Below the pieces are notes generated by a model, which searched no databases, was not told where the DNA came from, and was given only the letters and a program-made list of their open reading frames with translations. Shown piece by piece: positions 1 to 10,438 of a stretch of DNA of 45,083 nucleotides. This stretch comes from a bacterium. Lineage in GTDB: Bacteria; Patescibacteriota; Saccharimonadia; Saccharimonadales; UBA4665. Every line of letters starts with the position of its first letter. The first letter of the stretch is position 1. Position numbers and translations under genes: made by a program. The stretch spans positions 1 to 45,083 of the forward strand of contig JAKBGO010000004.1 in NCBI GenBank assembly GCA_021833065.1, given 5' to 3'.

Positions 1-474
1 TTCTTTGATGTCTAGTTTTTCTAGTTCTTTTATTAGATTAAAGTCTTCTGGTGTTTCTAGGTCATCCATAAATATGTCATCTATTTCAATGCTAGAGAAA
101 CCTACGTCAGAAAGAAGGTCTTTATCAAAATCTGCGAGAAGGGAATAGTCCCATTCTCCGAGATTCTTATTTAACCTTAGGTTTAATTCTTTTTCCTTTT
201 CTATGTCGGGGATATTGATATAGACTACTGGTATTTCTTTGTAGCCAAGTTCTTTAGCTATTTTTAGTCTAAAGTGTCCTCCGATTACAATATTCTTTCT
301 TGAAGGGGAAGAGTTAACTAATATTGGATCGACTATTCCAAATTTGGACATACTCTCTTTTAGTTTGATTGAATTATCTTCACTCCAATGCCTTGGGTTA
401 TATTTAGATGCATTTAGTGAGGAGATTGGTTTGTATTCTACCTTTATACTTTCTTTTACTGCTACTTCGTTCAT
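1..474 (-). CDS. ParB-like N-terminal (nuclease/partition) domain protein, C-terminus cut by window edge
   Basis: Read by hand on the minus strand from ATG at 474: MNEVAVKESIKVEYKPISSLNASKYNPRHWSEDNSIKLKESMSKFGIVDPILVNSSPSRKNIVIGGHFRLKIAKELGYKEIPVVYINI...; the GGHxR-type motif is typical of the ParB/Srx fold. Absent from the ORF track because it has no stop in the window. Confidence 0.8.
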   Translation of the reverse strand, partial: MNEVAVKESIKVEYKPISSLNASKYNPRHWSEDNSIKLKESMSKFGIVDPILVNSSPSRKNIVIGGHFRLKIAKELGYKEIPVVYINIPDIEKEKELNLRLNKNLGEWDYSLLADFDKDLLSDVGFSSIEIDDIFMDDLETPEDFNLIKELEKLDIKE

Positions 475-646
475 TACTTTTGCTCTTTATTATTTGGTTA
501 TAATTGGAGTGTAACGAAGTGGATTAAAGTTTATCAACCTTAGCAGGTTTAGACTTTTAAAGTTATTTTTGTTTATTGATTTCTCCTTTTGGGTATTAAG
601 AATATTAAGATGTAAAATATTAGAGTATAGTGTCCGAGAATAAAAT

Positions 647-2233
647 ATGTTAAAAGATTTTAAAATAAATCATGAAGTTAAAAAGATTTTAATCTTGGAT
701 GTTATTTTTGTACTTCTTCTAACAGCAACGGTCAATATATTTTTATCGAATATATTGATATTTAAAAAAATACTCGCAAATGGTTTTATTTACTCGGACT
801 ATCTAACACTTTTAATAGCTATATCGACAATTTTAATTCCAATTTCACTTGAATTATGGAAGGAATTATTTCAGTCAAAAAATATTTCTATTAAATCTAA
901 AATTGATATGGCATGGGATAGAAAAATAAGAGAAGTGTATCTTATAAATCCTATATTAAATTTATCTATATTCGTTATATTAACAATATTTCTTCCTACA
1001 GTATTAAATCATCCGGTTCTATATTTTACAGATTTATTTTATGGGTTTTACGTTTTATTTAGTTTTTTTAAAATCTCATTTTTTATTAAAGCTCCCAACC
1101 TGTACGATTTACCTGAATTTTCAATTACAAGTGATAACGTACCGGATAAAGACATCATGTTAGAACTTCTAACTACAACACAGAGAATATACAATACTTC
1201 GGACAAAACAAATTTAGTCTATGTTGAACATAAATCGGGATTGCCAAAATGGAGCTTTCAAATAAATGAAGAATCTACTTTATTAAAAATCATTGATTGG
1301 GTAGATGGAACATTAAATATGGTAGAAGTGAAAGATAGAGTTTTTATAAGTACTTCTTGGATGATTTTCAATAATTATTTATCCCACTGTGATCAATCAA
1401 TAATATGGCAATCTGTTTATAATGGTGAATTAAAAACATTGTTATCTAATAAAAGTTTTTACACCAAAAATCAGGTTGGTCATATATCTCTTGCATTAAA
1501 GACTATTGTATCTAGAATGTTAGAAGATGAATCTACTATAGATGTAATAAAAAGTGTAATTGAGGTAATTCCTTTAAACGAAATTTCAGATGATGTAAAT
1601 CTATATAATCTATTCGAATCATCTATAACTAGAATATTCGAGAAAACTGATCTAAATTCATACTTCCTTCAGGATATTTTTCCGAAAGAAATACAAATCA
1701 CAAAATACAATGTAAATAAATTAAATAAATTACAGAATACAATAAAAAATATTTATCTAAATTGGATTAGAAATCTTCAAATATATACAGATAAACCCGA
1801 CGAACAATCAGTAATAAACGTTACAGAATTTTTATTTCCTGATGTAGAGACAATGTTATTTGGAAAATTTATTATATTTTATACAAATTCTTGGTTTATA
1901 CTGTTTGGCGATGATTCAATTTACGATTTTAAACCATCACTAGATAAATGGAAGTTATTTGGGAGAATGGGTAGAGTACAGACTAGCTGGTATAGCGAAT
2001 ATTCTGATGCTATTAATTCTAAAATAAACGAAACTATTTTAGATAACCAGGATACTGAAACCATAAAATTCGTTAAAAATTTGAATCTATTCTCAGAAAA
2101 CAAAAAAGATATAAACAATACACATAGAAAATTTATTACAATTATTGAAAAACTTTATGGGGATGACCAAGATTATGACAAGCAAAGCTGGTTATTTTTT
2201 GCTGAAAAGTTTAAAAAATTAGCAGATGAATAA
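647..2233 (+). CDS. Multi-pass membrane protein of unknown function, adjacent to type I RM operon
   Basis: 528-aa ORF; several hydrophobic segments in the N-terminal ~150 aa, then a long soluble region with no recognised motif. Confidence 0.75.
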   Translation: MLKDFKINHEVKKILILDVIFVLLLTATVNIFLSNILIFKKILANGFIYSDYLTLLIAISTILIPISLELWKELFQSKNISIKSKIDMAWDRKIREVYLINPILNLSIFVILTIFLPTVLNHPVLYFTDLFYGFYVLFSFFKISFFIKAPNLYDLPEFSITSDNVPDKDIMLELLTTTQRIYNTSDKTNLVYVEHKSGLPKWSFQINEESTLLKIIDWVDGTLNMVEVKDRVFISTSWMIFNNYLSHCDQSIIWQSVYNGELKTLLSNKSFYTKNQVGHISLALKTIVSRMLEDESTIDVIKSVIEVIPLNEISDDVNLYNLFESSITRIFEKTDLNSYFLQDIFPKEIQITKYNVNKLNKLQNTIKNIYLNWIRNLQIYTDKPDEQSVINVTEFLFPDVETMLFGKFIIFYTNSWFILFGDDSIYDFKPSLDKWKLFGRMGRVQTSWYSEYSDAINSKINETILDNQDTETIKFVKNLNLFSENKKDINNTHRKFITIIEKLYGDDQDYDKQSWLFFAEKFKKLADE

Positions 2234-2350
2234 CTTTATTAAATACTCATTAATTTACTAAATTTATGGTTTACATTGATATATAAAGCTTGATAATCTG
2301 TTTTAAAAAATTTGTGCTTAAATCTCTAATTTACTATAAAATGAAGATGT

Positions 2351-3919
2351 ATGGACACTAAAAAAGAACAAGAGAGATCTCAGTTGCATGCAACTATTTG
2401 GAGAATTGCTAATGACTTGAGAGGATCTGTCGACGGATGGGACTTTAAGCAATATGTCTTGGGCTTTCTTTTTTATCGATTTATTTCGGAAAACCTAACT
2501 AACTATATAAATAACGAGGAACGACGCACTGGAGCAAATGACTTTAACTACTCCAGCCTAAGTGATGATGCTGCCGAATTTGGACGTACCGAGACAGTAA
2601 AAGATAAAGGATTCTATATTCTACCTAGTGAGCTTTTTGAAAATGTTCGAAAAAAAGCTAAGAGTGATCAGAATCTTAACGAAACACTTAGTGGTATATT
2701 TCGTAATATTGAAGGCTCAGCTAAAGGGAGTGAAAGTGAAGAAGATATATCTGGATTATTCGACGATATAGATGTTAATAGCAATAAATTAGGTGCTACA
2801 GTTACTAAACGTAATGAATTACTAGTAAAGTTACTTGAAGCAATTGGTGATCTACCGCTTGGCAAATACGAAGACAATACCATCGATGCATTTGGTGATG
2901 CCTACGAATATCTCATGACAATGTACGCTAGTAATGCCGGTAAATCTGGTGGAGAATTCTTTACACCACAGGAAGTAAGTGAATTACTGACTAAGATCAC
3001 TATTGTTGGCAAAACTGAAGTTAATAAAGTATATGATCCAGCCGCTGGTTCAGGATCTTTACTGCTAAAATTCGCTAAAGTGCTGGGGAAGGAAAACGTA
3101 AGGCAAGGTTTTTACGGACAGGAAATAAATTTAACAACTTATAACCTTGCTCGTATTAACATGTTTCTTCATGATATTAATTACGAAAAATTTAATATTT
3201 CTCATGGTGATACATTATTAGACCCACAGCATTGGGATGATGAGCCATTTGATGCAATCGTATCTAATCCTCCCTACAGTATCAAATGGGATGGAGACAG
3301 TAACCCGATCCTTATAAACGATCCCAGATTTAGTCCAGCCGGAGTGCTAGCTCCAAAGTCCAAGGCCGATCTTGCATTTACCATGCATATGTTAAGTTGG
3401 CTTAGCACTACAGGTACTGCAGCCATAGTTGAATTTCCGGGCGTACTATATCGTGGCGGTGCAGAGCAGAAGATTCGTAAGTACCTGATCGACAACAACT
3501 TCGTCGATGCGGTGATTCAGCTGCCGCCGGACCTATTCTTTGGTACAAGTATTGCGACCTGTATTATCGTACTCAAAAAGAGTAAAAAAGTTAATGCGAC
3601 GCTGTTCATCGATGCCAGCGCCGAGTTCGTGCGCAGTGGCAACAAAAACAAGCTGAGTGAAGTAAATCGCACCAAGATTCTCGAAGCCTTCACCGCTCGT
3701 GAAGACGCCGAGCATTTTGCTAAACTCGTGCCAAACGAAGATATTGCCGGTAATGACTACAATATCGCCGTTAGTAGCTATATAGAAGCAGAAGACACTC
3801 GCGAAGTCGTGAATATTTCCGAGCTGAATGCTGATATCAAGCAGATCGTAGCCAAACAGTCGGAACTGCGTACTGCCATCGACGCTATCATTGCTGATAT
3901 CGAGGGTACTGATGAGTAA
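2351..3919 (+). CDS. hsdM: Type I restriction-modification system, DNA methyltransferase subunit
   Basis: SAM-binding 'DPAAGSGSLL' and N6-adenine MTase 'NPPYS' motifs; N-terminal HsdM domain; start of hsdM-hsdS-hsdR operon. Confidence 0.97.
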   Translation: MDTKKEQERSQLHATIWRIANDLRGSVDGWDFKQYVLGFLFYRFISENLTNYINNEERRTGANDFNYSSLSDDAAEFGRTETVKDKGFYILPSELFENVRKKAKSDQNLNETLSGIFRNIEGSAKGSESEEDISGLFDDIDVNSNKLGATVTKRNELLVKLLEAIGDLPLGKYEDNTIDAFGDAYEYLMTMYASNAGKSGGEFFTPQEVSELLTKITIVGKTEVNKVYDPAAGSGSLLLKFAKVLGKENVRQGFYGQEINLTTYNLARINMFLHDINYEKFNISHGDTLLDPQHWDDEPFDAIVSNPPYSIKWDGDSNPILINDPRFSPAGVLAPKSKADLAFTMHMLSWLSTTGTAAIVEFPGVLYRGGAEQKIRKYLIDNNFVDAVIQLPPDLFFGTSIATCIIVLKKSKKVNATLFIDASAEFVRSGNKNKLSEVNRTKILEAFTAREDAEHFAKLVPNEDIAGNDYNIAVSSYIEAEDTREVVNISELNADIKQIVAKQSELRTAIDAIIADIEGTDE

Positions 3920-5186
3920 AATCGATGAACTGATTGCCGAGTTTTGCCCAGATGGGGTTGGTTTTTTTAAACTTTCAGAAATTGCAGAAATCTCTGGCGC
4001 AGGTGTCGATAAGAAGATAGTTTCTGGTGAAAAGAGTGTCATCTTATTGAACTACATGGACGTCTACCGAAATCCAAAGTTAACCGTTGGCATTCCGACC
4101 ATGCAAGTGTCGGCGACTGATAAAAAAATGAACCAATGTAACGTCTTAAAAGGTGATGTTTTTATCACTCCCAGCTCAGAGGTTAAGAATGAGATTGGCT
4201 TTTCTGCCGTAGCGTTGGAAGACATGCCGGGAACAGTCTACTCCTACCACATCATGAGAGTGAGGTTGAACGAACCAGATTTTATGAAATCACAGTTCAT
4301 AAACTATCTCTTTCGATCCGATATATTGCAAAAGGAAATAAGCAAGCAAGCAAAAGGCTTGACGAGGTTCGGACTGACAAAAACGCAATGGGAGCAGCTA
4401 AGGATCCCCGTGCCGCCAATCGAAGTACAGCGCGAGATTGTGCGCTTACTAGACACATTTACGGAGCTAGAAGCAGAGCTAGAAGCAGAGCTAGAAGCAG
4501 AGCTGGATGCTAGAAAAAAACAATATGCATTTTACAGAAATCAGCTTTTTACATTTGACGAGTCGAGGCTGGCAACACGGACAACCATGTCTCATATCTC
4601 AAAAAGGATCTATTCAGGTGGAACTCCCAAAACAAATAAAACTGAATATTGGGAGAACGGTACAATCCCATGGATGAGCTCGGGTGAGGTAAATCTAGGA
4701 ACAGTGTATAAAACTGAAAAACTTATTTCTGAGATTGGATTTAAAAATAGTAGTGCAAAGTGGGTTCCAAAAAATTCTGTCGTTATTGCACTAGCAGGAC
4801 AAGGGAAAACTCGCGGAATGGTTGCTAGAACGAGAATAGATTTGACAACAAATCAGTCGCTGGCATCATTAACATTTGACAGAGAAAAGGTCAATGCCGA
4901 CTACGTATTTCATTTTCTTAAATCACAATATCAACAATTAAGACAAGTATCCTCTGGGGATGGAACTCGTGGTGGCTTGAATCTCCAGATGATCTCAAAT
5001 TATGGAATACCTATTCCATCAATAAATGAGCAAAATCGCATCGTTTCAATCCTAGATAAGTTTGATAAATTAACAACTGACATCTCAGAAGGCCTGCCTG
5101 CTGAGATAAATGCTCGCCGTAAACAATATGAGTACTACCGCAATAAACTACTGACATTCAAGGAGCTAGCTTGTGTCAAAGTATGA
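3912..5186 (+). CDS. hsdS: Type I restriction-modification system, specificity subunit
   Basis: Two target-recognition-like halves separated by conserved helices (ELEAELEAELEAELDARKKQYAFYRNQLFTF and LPAEINARRKQYEYYRNKLLTF). The ATG at 3912 overlaps the hsdM stop by 8 bp and is preferred over the upstream alternative start at 3891. Confidence 0.95.
   Translation: MSKIDELIAEFCPDGVGFFKLSEIAEISGAGVDKKIVSGEKSVILLNYMDVYRNPKLTVGIPTMQVSATDKKMNQCNVLKGDVFITPSSEVKNEIGFSAVALEDMPGTVYSYHIMRVRLNEPDFMKSQFINYLFRSDILQKEISKQAKGLTRFGLTKTQWEQLRIPVPPIEVQREIVRLLDTFTELEAELEAELEAELDARKKQYAFYRNQLFTFDESRLATRTTMSHISKRIYSGGTPKTNKTEYWENGTIPWMSSGEVNLGTVYKTEKLISEIGFKNSSAKWVPKNSVVIALAGQGKTRGMVARTRIDLTTNQSLASLTFDREKVNADYVFHFLKSQYQQLRQVSSGDGTRGGLNLQMISNYGIPIPSINEQNRIVSILDKFDKLTTDISEGLPAEINARRKQYEYYRNKLLTFKELACVKV
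4464..4511 (+). repeat. 12-bp in-frame tandem repeat (gagctagaagca x3 plus a degenerate fourth unit) encoding ELEA repeats in the HsdS spacer helix
   Basis: Units at 4464-4475, 4476-4487, 4488-4499 are identical; 4500-4511 is gagctggatgct. Confidence 0.97.
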
Positions 5187-8100
5187 TGTAGTAGCCGAGA
5201 ACCCTCATAGTACTGTCGTTGCAGAGTATGTCCCCGCCGTTCGCAGAGCTAGTGACTACCAAAGTGAGTCAGAGCTTGAACAGGCACTTATTAAACAACT
5301 TGAGAATCAAGCCTATGAATACATAAAGATCGATAGCGAAGAAAGCTTAATATCTAACTTGAGGAAGCAATTAGAGAAACTTAATAACTATCAGTTTAGT
5401 GATAAGGAGTGGCAAAGATTTAGTACTGAGTATCTTATTAATAAAGCAGATAACATTGAGGAAAAAACTAGCAAGATTCAAGAAGATAATCGCTACACGT
5501 TAAAACTTGATAATGGCACACCAAAAAACATAACAATAATAGATAAGGTCAACATTCATAACAATAGCCTACAAGTCATAAACCAATATGAGATTGAAGG
5601 AGTAAGAGCTAACCGTTATGACGTAACCATACTAGTTAATGGCTTGCCACTAGTTCACATTGAGCTTAAACGTAGAGGTGTTGACCTAAAAGAAGCTTTT
5701 AACCAGATAAATCGTTATCACCGAGATAGCTTCTGGGCGGGTAGCGGTTTATTTGAATATATACAACTATTTGTTATTAGTAACGGTACTCTCACAAAAT
5801 ATTACAGTAACACTACTCGCTCTAAACATGTCAAAGAAGCCGGTAACCTGAAGAGTAAAAGTAAGAAAACAAGCAACAGTTTTGAATTCACTAGCTGGTG
5901 GGCTGACGCAGATAATAAGCCTATTACTGAACTTATGGACTTTGCTCAAACCTTCTTCGCAAAACATTCACTTCTTAACATAATTACCAAGTACTGTGTA
6001 TTTAACGCAGATAAAGAACTGCTCGTAATGAGGCCTTACCAGATCGTAGCTACTGAGAGAATCTTAAATCGAATTGAAGTCAGCACTAATTATAAAAAGT
6101 TAGGCAGCATAGATGCTGGTGGCTTTATTTGGCATACAACTGGTTCGGGCAAAACATTAACTAGTTTCAAGACAGCACAAATCGCAAGCAAACTAGACTA
6201 CATAAACAAAGTCTTATTTGTAGTAGATAGAAAAGATCTCGACTACCAAACTATGAAAGAATATGACAAGTTTGAAAAAGGTGCCGCAAACAGCAATACC
6301 AGCACAGCTAAGCTAGCAAGACAATTAGAAGACCCTTCTGCTCGAATTATTATCACTACCATTCAGAAACTAGATAAATTCATTAAATCTAACCAAGGTC
6401 ATAAGATTTTTACCGACCATATAGTTTTAATATTTGATGAGTGTCATAGATCTCAATTCGGGGATATGCATCATTCAATTACGTCTGCATTTAAAAATTA
6501 CCACCTATTTGGTTTTACTGGCACTCCAATATTTGCAAAAAATATTTCAACTGGCGGTAGAGCTGACCTTAAAACCACCGAGCAGACTTTTGGAGATAAG
6601 TTACATACCTACACGATCGTTAATGCTATAACCGACAAAAATGTCTTGCCATTCCGTATTGATTATATTCGTACCGTTAAAGAAGCTGACAATATTGACG
6701 ATGAACAGGTTAGAGCCATTGATACTGAAGCCATTCTTAGCGCCCCCGAACGTATTACTAAGGTTGTTGAATATATACGGGATCACTTCGATCAAAAAAC
6801 TAAGAGGAATAATACCTATGAATTTAGGTCCACTCAAAATATAGGTGAAGTTGTTAATAGTAAAGATCGCTTAGCAATCGATGAGATAAAGGAAAGAGTA
6901 CGTCTCAGTGGCTTCAATTCAATCTTTGCCGTCAGCTCGATTGATACCGCCAAAAAATATTATCTTGAATTTAAGAACCAGCAAGCTAACGCACTGGAGA
7001 TCTCTAAACTTAAAGTAGCTACTATCTTTAGTTATGGAGTTAATGAGGACGAGGATTTACTCGATAACTTAGAGGATGAAAACTCAGACAGCACAGATCA
7101 ACTAGATATAGCATCCCGTGACTTTCTTGAAAATGCTATCAAGGACTACAATATACTATTTACAACTAACTACGACACCTCGGCAGATAAGTTCCAAAAC
7201 TACTATAAAGACGTAAGCCTGAGGATGAAAAATCGTGAGATCGATCTTCTAATTGTCGTTAATATGTTCCTTACTGGTTTTGACGCTACTACACTAAACA
7301 CATTATGGGTGGATAAAAAACTACGACTACACGGACTTCTTCAAGCCTATTCTAGAACTAACCGTATCCTTAATTCAGTAAAAACTTTTGGTAACATCGT
7401 TAGTTTTCGAAACCTTGAAAAAGCAACCAATGATGCTCTTGCCCTTTTCGGCGATAAAGAGGCAAGTGGAATAGTATTACTTAGGTCTTATTCTGAGTAT
7501 TACAACGGGTATGAAAGTGATGGGAAGCATATATTTGGCTACAAGGAAATTGTTGCTGAGCTACTAAATCGCTTTCCAATTGGACAACCAATAATCGGTG
7601 AGCAAAATCAGAAAAACTTTATAAAGCTTTACGGGGGAATCCTTCGTGGTAGGAATATCCTGTCTAGTTTCGATGAATTTGTCGGAAATGAAATCTTAAC
7701 ACCCAGGGATATACAAGATTATCACAGTGTTTACATAAACTTGTATAACGAGTTCCGAAATCAAAGCGACGGCGACAAGGAAAATGTTAACGATGATATA
7801 GTCTTTGAAATGGAACTTATTAAACAAGTGGAAATTAACATAGATTACATCATAGAGCTTATTCGTAAGTATCATGATAGTAACCAAGAGGACAAAGAAT
7901 TGCTTGTAGATATCAATAAAGCAATCGATTCTAGTATTGAACTTCGCAATAAAAAAGACCTAATCGAACAGTTTATAAGTTCACTTAATCCAACTTCATC
8001 CATCGATGATGACTGGCACACATTTGTCGATGCAAAAAAACTCGAGGAACTTGATAGAATCATAGCTGAGGAAAATCTTGATCATGACGAAACATATAAA

Positions 8101-8283
8101 TTTATAGAAAATGCATTCCGAGACGGGGCTGTTCAGTCAACTGGAACAGCAATAACAAAAATATTGCCTCCAGTTTCTCGATTCTCACAAAACAATGAAA
8201 GAGGAATTAAACGTGAATCAGTATTAGATAAACTCACTAATTTCTTTAACAGATTCTTTGATATTTCTAGCGGTAAATTATAA
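5173..8283 (+). CDS. hsdR: Type I restriction-modification system, restriction/translocase subunit
   Basis: Nuclease-domain 'HIELKRRG', Walker A 'TTGSGKT', helicase 'DECHRSQFG', 'FGFTGTP'; 14-bp overlap with hsdS. Confidence 0.97.
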   Translation: MSKYDVVAENPHSTVVAEYVPAVRRASDYQSESELEQALIKQLENQAYEYIKIDSEESLISNLRKQLEKLNNYQFSDKEWQRFSTEYLINKADNIEEKTSKIQEDNRYTLKLDNGTPKNITIIDKVNIHNNSLQVINQYEIEGVRANRYDVTILVNGLPLVHIELKRRGVDLKEAFNQINRYHRDSFWAGSGLFEYIQLFVISNGTLTKYYSNTTRSKHVKEAGNLKSKSKKTSNSFEFTSWWADADNKPITELMDFAQTFFAKHSLLNIITKYCVFNADKELLVMRPYQIVATERILNRIEVSTNYKKLGSIDAGGFIWHTTGSGKTLTSFKTAQIASKLDYINKVLFVVDRKDLDYQTMKEYDKFEKGAANSNTSTAKLARQLEDPSARIIITTIQKLDKFIKSNQGHKIFTDHIVLIFDECHRSQFGDMHHSITSAFKNYHLFGFTGTPIFAKNISTGGRADLKTTEQTFGDKLHTYTIVNAITDKNVLPFRIDYIRTVKEADNIDDEQVRAIDTEAILSAPERITKVVEYIRDHFDQKTKRNNTYEFRSTQNIGEVVNSKDRLAIDEIKERVRLSGFNSIFAVSSIDTAKKYYLEFKNQQANALEISKLKVATIFSYGVNEDEDLLDNLEDENSDSTDQLDIASRDFLENAIKDYNILFTTNYDTSADKFQNYYKDVSLRMKNREIDLLIVVNMFLTGFDATTLNTLWVDKKLRLHGLLQAYSRTNRILNSVKTFGNIVSFRNLEKATNDALALFGDKEASGIVLLRSYSEYYNGYESDGKHIFGYKEIVAELLNRFPIGQPIIGEQNQKNFIKLYGGILRGRNILSSFDEFVGNEILTPRDIQDYHSVYINLYNEFRNQSDGDKENVNDDIVFEMELIKQVEINIDYIIELIRKYHDSNQEDKELLVDINKAIDSSIELRNKKDLIEQFISSLNPTSSIDDDWHTFVDAKKLEELDRIIAEENLDHDETYKFIENAFRDGAVQSTGTAITKILPPVSRFSQNNERGIKRESVLDKLTNFFNRFFDISSGKL

Positions 8284-10137
8284 AGCCTTTTTGGATAATT
8301 TATAATCCTTCTTGCCAGATTTTTTAACTATTTTTTCAAGTTTGTTATTTCCAAGACTTAAATCAATTAGCTCTTTATTACCGCGATTATCAAACAGGTA
8401 ATATTTAACTTCTTTTTCTCTCTTATTAATTTTCACTTTTATATTTGAAGGTAATAATGCTTCTTGTACTGGTGTCTCTTCTTTATCATGCATCTTAGTT
8501 TCATTTAATATTGCGTCCTTAAGCTCTTTTGCCATAATAGACTTAAGTTTTGTTTGGGCTTGAGATTCGAAATTATCTATATGATTTAAAGACGCGAGTA
8601 GTCCAATTAAATGCCTTAAAACATTAGGGTAGTAACCTTGAATATTTGATGCATTATCAAATTTACCGTAAACTGCTTTATCAAATAAGCGTTCAAATAT
8701 CAGATCTTTGTATCTATCGTAAACTTGACTATTGGTACGATTAAGCAATAGGTACTCAACTAGCACTTGTCTCATATTTTCATCGGGTTCAGTTACATTC
8801 TCAAAAAGAATTGTTAGACTCTCTATTAACTCATAGACTTCTTGTGCTACCAAGCCAGTAAATGTATCTTGTTCAAAAATATTTTTTTTATTCTCAGCTT
8901 TAATTTCTTTGGTGTTATTCTTAAAACTATCAGGGTCACTATCCTTAAAAAAATCATTAATTATATTTAAATGGATTGTTCTGATTATATTAGCTTCAAC
9001 AGAATTTGTTATGTCGTCTGCGTATCGTCTTCTTGCTTTTCTATCCCCTGCAATTATACTGACTAAGCTACCTAGATCTCCCATCAGCACATCCAGGATA
9101 GCTCGTATATTCTGCAATACCTTATTATTTGGTTGTTTCTTGTAGCTCTCGATTATTGGCTGTAATAGTCTTGAAATCACATCTGCATAAGCATCAAGTG
9201 GAATATCGGTCTTGCTAACATACCAAGTGAGTTGGCTTGGAATTATAATTTGACGTCGAACAATATCATCATTCGCAAGCATATCGTATACGTTCGCAAC
9301 TCTAGCTATACCGTTATGTTTATCTTTTTCTGTGTATAGAAATGAATCTTGGTTGAGTACTAAATGCTTAACAATATTAGGGTATAAAACACGAGCTAAT
9401 TCACTCTGATATGCTTTTCCTAGCTTTACCTCTAGATCCGTTATTCTGTGCAAGAAGAATCTATTTTTGGTACATATATGTTTCATAACAGTTTCATCGG
9501 TAAGTATTCTATACAAAGTTTCAAATGTATAATTGGTACCGTTCGGCGACGGTGACTTTTTATCTTCCTGACCAGTCAAATTGTTTGGTAGGGCAGGATA
9601 GTACTTTAAAGCTGAGTATACCAAGGGTTTTAGATTAACGCGCGTTACCTCAACTACTTCTTGTATGTAGCCCCTAGCCAAAAACTCAGATGTTACATGC
9701 CAAAATTTTTCCGCAGATCGCGTAGTTGCAAGTCTCGTACGTTCAATCTGTAAATTCAATACCGTCCATTTGTTTTTTGGATATTTATTAAAATTAAATT
9801 TATAAATTGTTTTGTTTTTAATCAGATGACTGTAGTTAAAATGGGTGTATAAATACGCACCAATTAACAAGCCCAATGTAATAGCTATAAAACCTATGAC
9901 TTGTAAGAGATGATCTAGGGTTAATCCATCAAATACCGCGTGTTTAGTGTCGTGTATTAGTACTGAAGCTAACGGTAAAAAATACCCGATAGCCAGAAAA
10001 GATACGGCTGTATATTTTATAAATTTATTAGTTAAACTCCATACTAGCATATACCATGGCTTTATTAAGCCTATAACTGCAAGGATTAGACCAAAAAAAG
10101 TCAACATGTCACCAAGAGTCAAATATTGATACAACAT
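8278..10137 (-). CDS. Membrane-anchored protein of unknown function, convergent with hsdR
   Basis: 619-aa ORF with three hydrophobic N-terminal segments and a large soluble domain; tail-to-tail 6-bp overlap with hsdR; TATACT 6 nt upstream of ATG. Confidence 0.78.
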   Translation of the reverse strand: MLYQYLTLGDMLTFFGLILAVIGLIKPWYMLVWSLTNKFIKYTAVSFLAIGYFLPLASVLIHDTKHAVFDGLTLDHLLQVIGFIAITLGLLIGAYLYTHFNYSHLIKNKTIYKFNFNKYPKNKWTVLNLQIERTRLATTRSAEKFWHVTSEFLARGYIQEVVEVTRVNLKPLVYSALKYYPALPNNLTGQEDKKSPSPNGTNYTFETLYRILTDETVMKHICTKNRFFLHRITDLEVKLGKAYQSELARVLYPNIVKHLVLNQDSFLYTEKDKHNGIARVANVYDMLANDDIVRRQIIIPSQLTWYVSKTDIPLDAYADVISRLLQPIIESYKKQPNNKVLQNIRAILDVLMGDLGSLVSIIAGDRKARRRYADDITNSVEANIIRTIHLNIINDFFKDSDPDSFKNNTKEIKAENKKNIFEQDTFTGLVAQEVYELIESLTILFENVTEPDENMRQVLVEYLLLNRTNSQVYDRYKDLIFERLFDKAVYGKFDNASNIQGYYPNVLRHLIGLLASLNHIDNFESQAQTKLKSIMAKELKDAILNETKMHDKEETPVQEALLPSNIKVKINKREKEVKYYLFDNRGNKELIDLSLGNNKLEKIVKKSGKKDYKLSKKAL

Positions 10138-10438
10138 ACATAGAGTATACTACATCATATTTATAGTATTTAGCTAGTGCTTAAACTCTACGCAACTCAG
10201 TTATAAAATAGTTGTTTCGCGACACGTTCTCATTTTCGTAAATCATCAATTAAATCACATAATGGATATTAATGCCGAAAAACGCTAAAACAAGACACTG
10301 TTTGAAATTACTCGGGATTAGATGTAAAAAAAGTATAGTAATTCAACAATTTAATACTAATCAGTTTATTCCAAAAATGTAATATTCAAATTGTTATCAA
10401 TACGCTTCAAAGGACAAATATCCTAGTCTTCTTGTTTA

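Noticed and set aside
3533-4042. 169-aa minus-strand ORF antisense to hsdM/hsdS
   Set aside because: It lies entirely antisense to well-supported hsdM/hsdS coding sequence in the GC-richer stretch; no family motif.
6434-6844. Small plus/minus ORFs inside hsdR
   Set aside because: Alternative-frame ORFs within a strongly supported helicase gene.
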